This document shows positions 8,963 to 17,973 of a DNA stretch of 44,088 nt, one piece after another. Position 1 is the stretch's first letter; every line of letters starts with the position of its first letter. The stretch spans positions 1 to 44,088 of the forward strand of contig JAHDDN010000003.1 of NCBI GenBank assembly GCA_020629335.1, written 5' to 3'. This stretch comes from Chitinophagales bacterium. Lineage in GTDB: Bacteria > Bacteroidota > Bacteroidia > Chitinophagales > UBA2359. The notes below the pieces were generated by a model, which made no database searches, had not been told where the DNA came from, and saw nothing but the letters and a program-made list of their open reading frames with translations. A program made the position numbers and the translations under genes.

Positions 8963-11900
8963 CTATTGTGCCACATAGATTCGAGTTGGCGAACTCCATG
9001 CCTTATGCTCATTAGTATAGTACAAATAAGCAGAAGAAGCTTGACCTTGGAAATCTCCAACGATATCCGCTTTCAAATCTAAGTTGATTTCTTTCACTGC
9101 CGAAGGCTCTAAAGAACGATAGTAGAAGTACACTTGATTATCTGTAATCTCATAGAAATCAAATACCTTCTTTTCTTGTAATTCCTTTAATTGATAAGGT
9201 TGTGCACTTAATCCTCCTGGAATACCCACTATTGCTACTGTCATAGGAAGTCCTTCTTCCGTCTTATTCATGATAGTAGTACTTAGTCGAGCAGTTTTAC
9301 CCACTTTAGATTCTTCCACTAAATTAGTTTGTATAGAGACCTTGCAATCGTCAGAAGCATCTGGCTCAGAAGAGAAGTAATCTACTGCTAAAGTATAAGG
9401 CAAAGCCTTGTCTGTATCTTTAAACTTCACCTTTACTTTAGGCTTAGAAGACTTGACATATTCCTCTAAGCCATCTAAAACGATCGGTGCTCTATGTCCT
9501 TTTTTATAAGAGAACTCATCCACCTTTTTACCTTCTACATAAACCTCAATAGTACCAGGTTCTTCTGTTTGTTGAGCGAAAGTGGCGTATTCAGTTAGAG
9601 CTTTAAGGGCTAATACAGTACCTTGTGTTGATCCAAATCCACCCCTACCAGAACGACTGCCAATCAAGTACTCAATTCCACCATTGATCATTTCAATATT
9701 AGGTTCAGGAGATTTTAAGAAAGCTAATATAGCTAATGAAGTTGTTTCAATAGTAAGTGATTTGCCTTGAGAGTAAGTCACAGAATGAGTGCTACCTGTC
9801 CAGCTATTATCTTTAGCTCTTTTCGCTTCCAGTAGTGTTAATAATTCAATTCCTTTAGCACTTTGTTTTAAGTTAAATGCAGCCCCAGCGATTAAAGCTA
9901 ATTGGTAAGGATCTTGATTCGTTTTGGCCTTTCCAAAAGCCGTATCAAATTCTGTGATGATATCTTTATAACCCGCTTCTGATAAACTGTAAACGATATA
10001 AGCATTGGTTACATCCTCATTGGCTCTACCGAAGCTATCTAAAGCTTTTTCATTACGTAGGAAAAGGCCATTACCATCTCTTCTGCTCATCAGCCAATTG
10101 GCTGTTCGCTCCAGCATTTCTTCATCAAAGTCTGGATAGACTTTTTTCATTTCATTAAATTGCATGAGGCCGTAGGCTGTTAATGCTTCATGCCCTGGAG
10201 CGCCCCCAAACCATTCATAGCCCTTTTCAGGTGTTTCGAATGTTACTAATTTCTTATAACCTTTATCGAGTAGTTCTTCTGCTTTAGCCATTAGGGTAGG
10301 ATCATCATGATCGTTTTCCTTTAGGTAGCGCAGTACTAATACATTTGGATAGCTACTCATAGATGTTTGCTCGAAACAGCCATGCGGCTCTCTCAATATG
10401 GATTCAACGCCAGCTAATAATTCAGTTGTTACAGAAGGATAAGCGCTGACGCTCATGCTCATACTTTCTTCTACTAAATTACTAACACTAAAACGATATT
10501 CTTTTTCTAATTCACGAGCGGAGAAAGATTCTGAAATAGGGAATCCTCTTGGCACGATATTAATTTCCTGTTCTATTTCATCTTTATAGCCTTGGAAATC
10601 ATAGAATATACTTAGTGGATATTGCCCTGGCATATTTAATACCTCGTAGCTTAAGTAAACTGTTTTGGTTTGTCCTGCTTTTACTAATTGATATTTAGGT
10701 GGTAGATCGAATGGTTCTAACACTTCAGGGCGATTTACTTTAAGTACTCCTTTTATATCATTTGGTAGATTATTTTCAATCACTACTCCGATGGCAATAT
10801 TATCACCCATTGCAATTCCTACAGGTATTTTGATATCTACACTGATTGGTCGGCGAGTGAAGAAGGTAGTTTCGCCTCTTCCTGGTGTACCATCGGCACT
10901 AATACCTTCTGCTACAGCACGGAAAGAACTGATCGCATCCCCATTATAAAATTCGATTTCAGCTTTACCACTTTCATCTAACTCTAAATTACCTTTCCAG
11001 AATACGGTTGTTCGGAAGTCGTTTCTTTTCTTTACTTCCTTTTTAGGATCATATTCAGGTAGCGGAAATTCTCTTACTCTGTGATAAGCTACTTTAGGTT
11101 GGTTATGTTGGCGTGGTGGTGGCATCCTTTTAGCATTAGGCATTTCCATATCGCCATCCATCATACCAGCAGCATCCTCTTCCAAAACTTCTGCATCAGC
11201 GGCATCCGCACCACCTACAGCATTAAATTCTACTGCATCGTCCATTTCCATTACTGGGGCGCCAGCAGGTGCATTACGCATTCTATTCTTTCTAACTCCG
11301 CCTGGGGCCGCTTCGGCCATCATGGCCATTACCTCAGGTCTGTTTTCCATACGAATTTTGATTTCCTCTCCGTAACTACCAACTGGGTAGAATGTATCTG
11401 GATGACCATCTGCGGAGATGTGTAATTCGGTAGGCTGGCTAAGATCTAAGCCTGTGATATAAAACTTACCTTCAGAATTAGTACTCGCTCTTCTAATAGA
11501 ATCTTGTTCTACTACAATACGAATATCGGCACCTGGTACTTTTTTGCCATTCGCGTCAAATACATAGCCACCAACGATGGCTTTTTGCCCTTTGAAATTG
11601 ATGGCTACTTCAGTTGAATCCATGATTTGTTTCCATACGAATCTTCTCCATCCTTTGGTCATCATGAGGTAGTCAAGGGCTTGTGGAGCCTTTGCTTCTT
11701 CTTTATCAAAATAGAAATCAGCCTCTTCTACTTTGGAATCTAAATCTGACTGTAATAATAGTGTAGATAAAATATTTCCTTGCTTATCATCTGCGTAGGA
11801 GAGGAGTTTGTCATCTACTACAGCTAAGGATAAATCGGCTGGCATACCCATTCCTCTTTCATCTTTAACGGTGATAGACATTTGGACTTTTTCACGAGGA

Positions 11901-13264
11901 AGATATTCTTCCTTATTTGTTTTGATATCTACATTGAGGTATTGGTCTTTATTGATAAAGACTAATCTTTCGGCTCGTTCTATTTCTTTACTATCGAATA
12001 ATGTAAATTGTGCGACTCCTTGAGGGAAGTCGCTTAATGGAATAACTACTTCATTTTCTCCTTGCTTCAGCATCAGCCCATCACTATAGATATGTTGGCT
12101 TCTTACTTGAGCGATTAAGGATACTTCTTCCTCTTGTGTTGATAATACTTTTAGGATGAGGTTTTGTTTGTCTAAGCTACTAACGCTTAGTGCAAAACCC
12201 TTATCGAGCATTTCAGGTAATTTATATTCTTCATTAATTCCAGCAGGGCTGGTGATTTTTGCGTAATAGCTTTTTCCTGTTTGAGGTTTAAGTTGGAAGG
12301 CGCCCATACCATTGTGATAGCTTTTGAACGAACCGACTTCTTGATCTCTATTATCGTATATTTTTCCTTTTACGTCTGCTGGTTTGCCAAATTCATTGAG
12401 TGCTGCGAAGGCCACATTATTTTCTAAGCCAGCGATCATATCTCCACTTTCTGGGAAGAAATTAAGTGCCACATTGCTTAGGGCAATAGGTATAGAGCGA
12501 GCGATTGATTCTCTGGAGCCTCTATGGTCTAACATCACATTGAGCAGTCCATCAGAGGTAGATAAGTCCTTAGGTAATTCAAATTGAATTTGTGCTTTAC
12601 CATCTTTATCTGTTTTAGCAGTTTTGTTCATTATTTCCTTACCTGCTAATTTTACTACATAAGTAATAGTATTATCAGCCAATGGCTCATTTGTTAGTGT
12701 AATAGCTGATAAATTAGCTGTTACGAATCCGCTTGGGCCATAAGCTTTTTCTTGGAAGTCCAATTTCATTTTGAGTCGAGGGAGGACGACTTTTTGGACT
12801 TGTATTTCTTTTTCGTAAGAGGAGTCGTTGAATTCATTTTTTTGGAATTGAGTATAAGCTTTGAGTTTATAAACTCCTCCTGGTGCGCTTGGTAGTAAGG
12901 TGAAGTCAGCCTCACCACTACCATCTTTAGCGATAATATTAATGGTAGATTCTACGGCACCTTTGGGGTTGATAATATCGACCATTACGATTTCACTTTT
13001 GCCAGATGGCTTTAGTGTTTTACCGTTTCTTACATAAGTTTTGAACCAGATTGTTTCTCCAGGTTGATAGAGGGTTTTATCTGTGTGTACATAAAGTCTA
13101 TCTTCAGGGATTGCCCGATTATAGTTGCTTAGTTTGGATTTTAGTTTTCTAATAAAATTGTTCTCTTTAATCAATGTCATTGAGGTATTAGTTAATAAAA
13201 TAATAGTACAGAGGAGCAGCATAGCGGCTCCAATGTGCGATCCATATTTTTTTAATGAGTTCAT
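8963..13264 (-). CDS. Alpha-2-macroglobulin-like protein with CxEQ thioester motif
   Basis: A 1433-aa envelope protein of the bacterial alpha-2-macroglobulin/MG2 type. An N-terminal hydrophobic helix (about 12-31) serves as signal or anchor. Macroglobulin-like beta domains follow, with the MG2 signature YVHTDKTLYQPGETIWFK near 57-75. A carboxypeptidase-like regulatory domain sits near 563-625 (VGGYVFDANGKKVPGADI). A Met/Ala/acid-rich linker occupies about 645-730. The bait/A2M core contains GCFEQTS near 963, which keeps the Cys and Gln of the thioester, so covalent trapping is possible. The helical thioester domain (WFGGAPGHEALTAYGLMQF) and receptor-like C-terminus follow. These proteins are thought to inhibit attacking proteases. 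No penicillin-binding-protein partner is adjacent, unlike in proteobacteria. Confidence 0.92.
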   Translation of the reverse strand: MNSLKKYGSHIGAAMLLLCTIILLTNTSMTLIKENNFIRKLKSKLSNYNRAIPEDRLYVHTDKTLYQPGETIWFKTYVRNGKTLKPSGKSEIVMVDIINPKGAVESTINIIAKDGSGEADFTLLPSAPGGVYKLKAYTQFQKNEFNDSSYEKEIQVQKVVLPRLKMKLDFQEKAYGPSGFVTANLSAITLTNEPLADNTITYVVKLAGKEIMNKTAKTDKDGKAQIQFELPKDLSTSDGLLNVMLDHRGSRESIARSIPIALSNVALNFFPESGDMIAGLENNVAFAALNEFGKPADVKGKIYDNRDQEVGSFKSYHNGMGAFQLKPQTGKSYYAKITSPAGINEEYKLPEMLDKGFALSVSSLDKQNLILKVLSTQEEEVSLIAQVRSQHIYSDGLMLKQGENEVVIPLSDFPQGVAQFTLFDSKEIERAERLVFINKDQYLNVDIKTNKEEYLPREKVQMSITVKDERGMGMPADLSLAVVDDKLLSYADDKQGNILSTLLLQSDLDSKVEEADFYFDKEEAKAPQALDYLMMTKGWRRFVWKQIMDSTEVAINFKGQKAIVGGYVFDANGKKVPGADIRIVVEQDSIRRASTNSEGKFYITGLDLSQPTELHISADGHPDTFYPVGSYGEEIKIRMENRPEVMAMMAEAAPGGVRKNRMRNAPAGAPVMEMDDAVEFNAVGGADAADAEVLEEDAAGMMDGDMEMPNAKRMPPPRQHNQPKVAYHRVREFPLPEYDPKKEVKKRNDFRTTVFWKGNLELDESGKAEIEFYNGDAISSFRAVAEGISADGTPGRGETTFFTRRPISVDIKIPVGIAMGDNIAIGVVIENNLPNDIKGVLKVNRPEVLEPFDLPPKYQLVKAGQTKTVYLSYEVLNMPGQYPLSIFYDFQGYKDEIEQEINIVPRGFPISESFSARELEKEYRFSVSNLVEESMSMSVSAYPSVTTELLAGVESILREPHGCFEQTSMSSYPNVLVLRYLKENDHDDPTLMAKAEELLDKGYKKLVTFETPEKGYEWFGGAPGHEALTAYGLMQFNEMKKVYPDFDEEMLERTANWLMSRRDGNGLFLRNEKALDSFGRANEDVTNAYIVYSLSEAGYKDIITEFDTAFGKAKTNQDPYQLALIAGAAFNLKQSAKGIELLTLLEAKRAKDNSWTGSTHSVTYSQGKSLTIETTSLAILAFLKSPEPNIEMINGGIEYLIGSRSGRGGFGSTQGTVLALKALTEYATFAQQTEEPGTIEVYVEGKKVDEFSYKKGHRAPIVLDGLEEYVKSSKPKVKVKFKDTDKALPYTLAVDYFSSEPDASDDCKVSIQTNLVEESKVGKTARLSTTIMNKTEEGLPMTVAIVGIPGGLSAQPYQLKELQEKKVFDFYEITDNQVYFYYRSLEPSAVKEINLDLKADIVGDFQGQASSAYLYYTNEHKAWSSPTRIYVAQ

Positions 13265-13351
13265 AAAGAATAAGTTTAAGAGGTTAGGTTACTTTCGTAG
13301 TGATGAAAAATTGTATGTTTTGGGTGTCTGTATGAATTTTATATTTGGTTT

Positions 13352-13581
13352 GGCTTAGGGATGGTAGCGGTATGTGGCGTATATGGGGCTGCTTATGGAG
13401 CTTAGTGATGCGCAGGCTCCCTTAAGGAGACAAGCAGCACTTAGCGTAGTAGCAGACACATAGCCGCATGAGAGCGGACAGCCCGACCCGTAATGAGCAT
13501 TCCTAAACTATTAGACGACTGAGGTATTGAAATGAGGACACAGATGTTGGCACGTATAATTGCGAATGAAGGGGAAGCTCC
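13352..13581 (-). repeat. Family A structured intergenic repeat, copy A4
   Basis: Inverted copy upstream of the A2M gene. On the window plus strand the outer stem is TATGTGGC (13371-13378) with GCCGCATG (about 13463-13470). All eight positions pair if two U-G wobbles are allowed on that strand; on the other strand they become C-A mismatches. The apical hairpin is CTCC-cttaa-GGAG. The variable segment is unlike other copies. The end box is GGAGCTTCC instead of GGGGCTTCCC. One in-frame stop interrupts the frame open in most other copies. Confidence 0.82.
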
Positions 13582-13640
13582 TAAAAAATGTCAATCAGCA
13601 TTGTACTGTGAACTCATTTAAGAGGTACGAATATACAAAA

Positions 13641-15269
13641 CTATTTGGCTTTTAGTTGAAGTAAATAGCGATATTTTATCTTGTTGGCTCTTGTCTCTTT
13701 ATTGAGGAAGGGCCAGCTTAGCTTGGTGATATGATAATGCGGAAAATTAACGCTATTAATCAACTGAAAGTCTTGGTTTAGTATTTGTTGTTTTCCTTGC
13801 TCGGTAGTAAATACCCAAAGGCTATCATTTGTGTTCTTTAGTTCGTTAATGTCAGTGTCATTCAATATGGGAATAATTTTTTGATTGTAGAAATCGAAAG
13901 CGTGGCTTCCTATATTGAAAAAATACAAATTGTCTTGTGGAATCCTATTTTCTTTGACGTATAGTCCTGCTTGATAGCCTGAATGGTATTGGGAGAGTTT
14001 GGGATAGAAGTGGGTGTTCATGATTAGGTTGCCGAAAGTGATAGCGATGAGTGGCGTTAAGATGATGTTATATTGGATTTTGTTAATTTTAATAAAAGCG
14101 TAAAATGTGCTTATTAGCCCAATGATGGCTAGAATGATTATTGGAATAGTGGGTGTAAATATTTTGAAGAATATGATGGCGATGGCGATCCATATTAAGC
14201 AGCTAAAGAATAGGTGAATCCATTTGAAGCTGTTAAGGGCTTTTTGTTTTTTATTATCTAATAGGTAGTTGAGTTCACTAGCCGCTATGATAGCTGCAAG
14301 TGGGTATACTACAAATATGTAGTGAGGTAGTTTATAGTGAGAAAAGGATAGTGCAATGAATGTTAAGGTAAATCCTCCAATCGTGAGATATTCTGAAATT
14401 CCTTTTTGTGAGATGCTTCGATAGGCTTTTTGTGTGAAAGCATAGAGGAATAGTAGGGACCAAGGTAGGAAAGACCATAGGAAGGTGTGTATGAAATAGG
14501 TATAGCCTGAATTATCTTTCCATACATTTTCGCCAGTTAATCGCCCAAAGCTTTGAGTCCAGAAATAAAATTCCCATCCTTCCCATCCGAATTGGGTATA
14601 GAGTCCATAGAGCATGGGGGCGAGTAGTAGAGCTATGATGGGTAAGCCTTCGAGCCAAGACCATTGGAAGATGGATTTCCAGTCTTTTTTAGCGATTAGA
14701 TAGGATCCTAATGCTAGTACAGGCACCATGAGTCCGATGGGGCCTTTTTGGAGCATGGCTAAACCTATGCCTAGAAAGCCGAGTCTAAGGTTTGCCTTTT
14801 CTTTGTGCTTTAAATAGGCATATAATTGCCAGAGAGCAAAGATAGTCATATTGGCCAGCATGGTGTCTGTACGCACATCATGTTGGATTAGGAACCAGGC
14901 TTGGCAGCTCATTAATATAGCGGCAGCAAGGATGCCTGTTTTTTTATTGTATAAAAAAGTACCTAGTCGATAGGTGGACCATAGGCCTAAAAGCGTACTT
15001 AATATAGATGGGATACGAAAGCTGAAGTGAGAGATTCCGAATATTTGATAGAATAGGGAGGCTGCCCAGAATAATAATGGTGGTTTGTCTAGATAATCTT
15101 TATGTTTGTGATGTACTTCTAAGTAATGTCCGTCTTGTAACATTTCCATACTAATAGATCCATATTGAGAGGCATCTATATCCATTAGGGGTATAAAATA
15201 AGCGCCTGTTAGGTATACTATCAGTACTAAAAGGCCTAGAAGTATAGAAATGTGTTCTTTTTTTAACAT
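13641..15269 (-). CDS. ArnT-like membrane glycosyltransferase
   Basis: Integral membrane glycosyltransferase of the PMT/ArnT type (GT39/GT83-like), 542 aa. The first luminal loop carries PLMDIDASQYGSISMEML and KDYLDKPPLLFW, with the acidic residues expected of the catalytic loop. About ten to twelve hydrophobic segments follow, including FSFRIPSILSTLLGLWSTYR-type conserved loops and QHDVRTDTML. The family moves sugars from polyprenyl phosphate carriers onto lipid A or other envelope acceptors; the substrate here cannot be told. It starts at ATG 15269, divergent from the gene at 15381. The C-terminal 150 residues are poorly conserved in the family. Confidence 0.9.
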   Translation of the reverse strand: MLKKEHISILLGLLVLIVYLTGAYFIPLMDIDASQYGSISMEMLQDGHYLEVHHKHKDYLDKPPLLFWAASLFYQIFGISHFSFRIPSILSTLLGLWSTYRLGTFLYNKKTGILAAAILMSCQAWFLIQHDVRTDTMLANMTIFALWQLYAYLKHKEKANLRLGFLGIGLAMLQKGPIGLMVPVLALGSYLIAKKDWKSIFQWSWLEGLPIIALLLAPMLYGLYTQFGWEGWEFYFWTQSFGRLTGENVWKDNSGYTYFIHTFLWSFLPWSLLFLYAFTQKAYRSISQKGISEYLTIGGFTLTFIALSFSHYKLPHYIFVVYPLAAIIAASELNYLLDNKKQKALNSFKWIHLFFSCLIWIAIAIIFFKIFTPTIPIIILAIIGLISTFYAFIKINKIQYNIILTPLIAITFGNLIMNTHFYPKLSQYHSGYQAGLYVKENRIPQDNLYFFNIGSHAFDFYNQKIIPILNDTDINELKNTNDSLWVFTTEQGKQQILNQDFQLINSVNFPHYHITKLSWPFLNKETRANKIKYRYLLQLKAK

Positions 15270-15306
15270 AAATTGAATTCAGACTTTAACTATAGGCAGT
15301 AACTTT

Positions 15307-15314
15307 TAACTTTG
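15307..15314 (+). promoter_or_regulatory. Candidate -7 promoter element
   Basis: TAACTTTG matches the Bacteroidota TAnnTTTG -7 consensus exactly and lies 67 bp before the gene at 15381. I do not see a TTG at the usual 19-21 bp spacing upstream, so the call rests on the -7 box alone. Confidence 0.4.
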
Positions 15315-15380
15315 TATCCGTCTTTAGTTAACAGTAGGATTATAGTGAAATTTATAATATTTCCACAAAAATAAATAAGT

Positions 15381-16376
15381 ATGAACATTAGACTAGTTAT
15401 TTTAGCATTAATATCAACCTTTTTTTTGACAGTGACTACAAATACTATTCAAGCTAAGAGTTTTGAGAGTCATCACTGTATAGGTGATGAAGACGAAGGA
15501 GTTATAGAAGTAAAGCATGTTTATCGTACCATGAGTAAAGGCGGTCAGCCAGGTTGGCAAGTAGATGTTCCAGGAGCTAAGACAAGTAAAGTTAGCAAGG
15601 AATGGGCAAAATTGATGAAGAGTTATGATGGAAAAGTTTCTACGATCAAGAAGCCGAGTAAGGAATCTTATACGGTTGGTACTATTATTAAGAGTATCAG
15701 TGAGACGTCTATAGAAACTTATGCGACTTTTGAAAAGTTTAAGGACGGCACTCGTATGACGGTCTTTGTTGATAAGGACGGTGAGTTTATTGGGGAGGAT
15801 AGCAGAGAGGAAGAAATCAAAGCTGTTAAGAATTTCCTTTATGGATTTGCGGTAGAGGAGGCCCAATCGATTATTGATTCAGAGATTAAAGATGCGGAAA
15901 AAGATTTTTCTAAGTTAGAGAGTCAGTTGAAAAAGTTGCAGAAGGAGCATGTGAAGTTAAATGAGTCGATTGTTGATAATGAGCAAGCGATTGTTGATAA
16001 CGAGAAGAATATTACTGATTCTACTTCAGAAATTGCTGTAGTAGAGGAGGAAATAGCAAGTGCAAAAACTTCTATGGAAGAGCAACAAACAGCAGTAGAT
16101 GCTATAGAAGACACAGAAGGCGATGAGTATAAAGCCCAAGCTAAAGAGTTGAAGAGTAGAACCAATGCTTTATCAAAGGCAGAGAATAAGTTACAGCGTT
16201 TGCAGAAGTCAATTGAGCGTTCGACTCAAACGATTGCAAAAGCTAATGAGGATATAACAAAAGCAAAAAAGCGTATTCCTGAGAATGAAAAAGAGCAGAG
16301 TGGTGTAGAGATGGAGCTTTCTAATCAAAAGAAGGTGATTGATAAGATTTATGATAAGAAAGACGCTATTAAATAA
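15381..16376 (+). CDS. Secreted coiled-coil protein, function unknown
   Basis: Not recognised beyond its layout. The 331-aa product has a signal peptide (about 1-25, ending IQAKS), an N-terminal globular region (about 30-170) with VYRTMSKGGQPGWQVDVPGA and repeated beta-strand-like stretches, and a long Lys/Glu-rich coiled coil (about 175-325). The coiled coil contains internal near-repeats such as IVDNEQAIVDNEKNI. It probably acts in the periplasm or on the envelope. It is a single-gene unit: a -7 box lies upstream and a strong terminator at 16421-16457. The globular part could bind a partner while the coil oligomerises, but nothing shows which. Confidence 0.75.
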   Translation: MNIRLVILALISTFFLTVTTNTIQAKSFESHHCIGDEDEGVIEVKHVYRTMSKGGQPGWQVDVPGAKTSKVSKEWAKLMKSYDGKVSTIKKPSKESYTVGTIIKSISETSIETYATFEKFKDGTRMTVFVDKDGEFIGEDSREEEIKAVKNFLYGFAVEEAQSIIDSEIKDAEKDFSKLESQLKKLQKEHVKLNESIVDNEQAIVDNEKNITDSTSEIAVVEEEIASAKTSMEEQQTAVDAIEDTEGDEYKAQAKELKSRTNALSKAENKLQRLQKSIERSTQTIAKANEDITKAKKRIPENEKEQSGVEMELSNQKKVIDKIYDKKDAIK

Positions 16377-16420
16377 GCGTTCTTTTCTCTGACTCCTTAA
16401 AAATCAGATAAATATTATAA

Positions 16421-16457
16421 AAAAGGTGAAAGTTGTTAAATAGCTTTCACCTTTTTG
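16421..16457 (+). terminator. Intrinsic terminator
   Basis: Perfect 12-bp stem AAAAGGTGAAAG (16421-16432) with CTTTCACCTTTT (16444-16455), an 11-base loop and a T-rich tail. It ends the coiled-coil gene. Confidence 0.88.
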
Positions 16458-16509
16458 TTTTTTATGCAGGATAAAAAGCTTACTTTGTGATAAATGTAAT
16501 TACGCACTC

Positions 16510-16950
16510 ATGTATTTCCCTTTGCTTCAAATAAATAGCTCGGAGCTGAATGTTATTTTGTTAGCGATCATCATATTGCTTTTCTTCTTTATTGTCGTGT
16601 TTTTATACAATAATAGCTTGGCGGACTTTGTCCGTTCCTTACGTTATCCTAAGTTAGATTATGAGGAGGATTTGTTTTGGAACTCTATTATTCGTTGGAA
16701 GTGGGTTAAGAAGGATGGTCATTATGTGATAGATGAGACTCGAATTGAGAAAATTTGCCCACGTTGTCAGCATAATTTGATTACTCAGAAACAGGGAGAT
16801 ATTCATTTTTTATTTTGTGAAAGCTGCCGTTTTATTAGTACAGAGTTTTATGAAGGGGAGTTGAAAGAACCCACTGCAGATCAACAATTTAAAAGGGTTC
16901 TTAAGGAAGAGGTAAGTGCTGAACTACGAAAGAGTGGCATTTATGATTAA
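16510..16950 (+). CDS. Membrane-anchored zinc-ribbon protein, function unknown
   Basis: A 146-aa protein with one N-terminal transmembrane helix (about 16-35, LLAIIILLFFFIVVFLY) and a cytoplasmic or periplasmic domain. That domain carries two Cys pairs, CPRC near 83-86 and CESC near 98-101, spaced like a zinc ribbon. Between helix and ribbon lies a Trp-rich segment (FWNSIIRWKWVKK) and after it an acidic/basic helix. I recognise no family. Starts at ATG 16510. The next gene on this strand begins 136 bp later, so the two may be co-transcribed. Confidence 0.7.
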   Translation: MYFPLLQINSSELNVILLAIIILLFFFIVVFLYNNSLADFVRSLRYPKLDYEEDLFWNSIIRWKWVKKDGHYVIDETRIEKICPRCQHNLITQKQGDIHFLFCESCRFISTEFYEGELKEPTADQQFKRVLKEEVSAELRKSGIYD

Positions 16951-17086
16951 GTTTTATTGAAGTTAGTGTTTAAATTATCAATATTTAGGAAACTCTACTC
17001 TTTGGTTTTTTGTTATAAGTATGCAATTAACAGACTTCTATATCCAGACTATTAAGCCAATTTTTTTATTATTAATTTGATTTGAA

Positions 17087-17545
17087 GTGATGATCGGACA
17101 AATTGTTCAGATGGTAACGGTTTTGCTACTATGCGGAACCAAGTTTCTTATGGGACTTGGCCTGACCTTTATCTATGACTATACTTTTATAGAAACCATG
17201 ATGGTTAGTATATTAGGAGGTATGCTAGGAGTTATATTTTTTACGTATGCTGGTCAAGGAGTTAATAAACTGTGGTATCATTATTTTCCCAAGAAAGACG
17301 ATAAGGTCAAATTTAGTAGATTTAAGCGATTTTTAGTTCGTTTAAGAAAGAAGTATGGACTGATGGGGATTGCTTTTTTGACGCCTATCATTTTGACGGT
17401 GCCTGTAGGAGCAGTCATAGCTTCTTCATTAGTAAAAGACAAAAGGCGCATTTTTACTCCAATGTTGGTATCTTTAATATTTTGGACTTTCTTATTCGGA
17501 GGAGTTTATCATGTTTTGGGCATCGATATTAACCCATTTCATTAG
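17087..17545 (+). CDS. Small integral membrane protein
   Basis: A 152-aa membrane protein with four likely helices: two N-terminal (about 5-25 and 32-55), a basic loop (KKDDKVKFSRFKRFLVRLRKK) and two C-terminal (about 97-118 and 124-145). YGLMGIAFLTPIILTVPVGA recalls the small multidrug-export/COG2426 type, but I am not sure. An in-frame ATG at 17021 precedes the gene by 22 codons. It reads MQLTDFYIQTIKPIFLLLI, then TGA, then FEV before the ATG used here. Its hydrophobic end continues naturally into this protein, so the true N-terminus may have been cut off by a nonsense change. It is convergent with the ArsR-type gene, 36 bp away. Confidence 0.7.
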   Translation: MMIGQIVQMVTVLLLCGTKFLMGLGLTFIYDYTFIETMMVSILGGMLGVIFFTYAGQGVNKLWYHYFPKKDDKVKFSRFKRFLVRLRKKYGLMGIAFLTPIILTVPVGAVIASSLVKDKRRIFTPMLVSLIFWTFLFGGVYHVLGIDINPFH

Positions 17546-17581
17546 TATTTCAACTAATATGGCTTGAACTATTGGGTATTC

Positions 17582-17878
17582 CTAACCCATATTGCATTTG
17601 CAATTCTTTAGCCAATGCATAATTTTAGCTAATTGTTTTTCTTTAAGCGTATAGTAGACCTTTTGCCCTTCTCTTTTAGAGGTCAGAATTCCTTTTAAAC
17701 GAAGATTACAAAGGTGGTGAGAGGTGAGGGACTGTTCGGTCCCTAAAAATTCACATATCTCGCCTACAGAAAGTTTCTCTTTTGATCCTAATAGCTGTAC
17801 GATCCCCAATCTCATTGGATGAGCTACAGTCTTTAATATGAAGGCTACTTTTTCAAGTTGTGCAGAATCTTGTACCAC
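17582..17878 (-). CDS. ArsR/SmtB family transcriptional regulator
   Basis: A 98-aa winged-helix regulator of the ArsR type: TVAHPMRLGIVQLL (helix 1-2), KLSVGEICEFLG, then the recognition helix EQSLTSHHLCNLRLKG and the wing SKREGQKVYYTL. The classical metal site ELCVC is EICEF here, so only one Cys remains at that place. Cys residues cluster again at the C-terminus (NCKCN), a possible alternative metal or redox site. The start must be GTG 17878 (or an internal codon): reading further upstream meets a stop at 17893 with no ATG. A palindrome at 17925-17941 is a candidate operator. Confidence 0.88.
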   Translation of the reverse strand: MVQDSAQLEKVAFILKTVAHPMRLGIVQLLGSKEKLSVGEICEFLGTEQSLTSHHLCNLRLKGILTSKREGQKVYYTLKEKQLAKIMHWLKNCKCNMG

Positions 17879-17924
17879 GTATTTATTTTTTTATATAGAA
17901 GCTATTTCTTTAGGTAAGGCACAT

Positions 17925-17941
17925 TTTAAGTAACACTTAAA
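17925..17941. promoter_or_regulatory. Candidate operator of the ArsR-type regulator
   Basis: Perfect 7-bp half-sites TTTAAGT and ACTTAAA around a 3-bp centre, 47 bp upstream of the GTG start. ArsR proteins usually bind imperfect palindromes near their own promoter, so self-regulation is plausible. The same gap lies downstream of the gene ending at 17974. Confidence 0.35.
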
Positions 17942-17973
17942 TACACGATTTGGTTTGCACTTAATTTCGTTCC

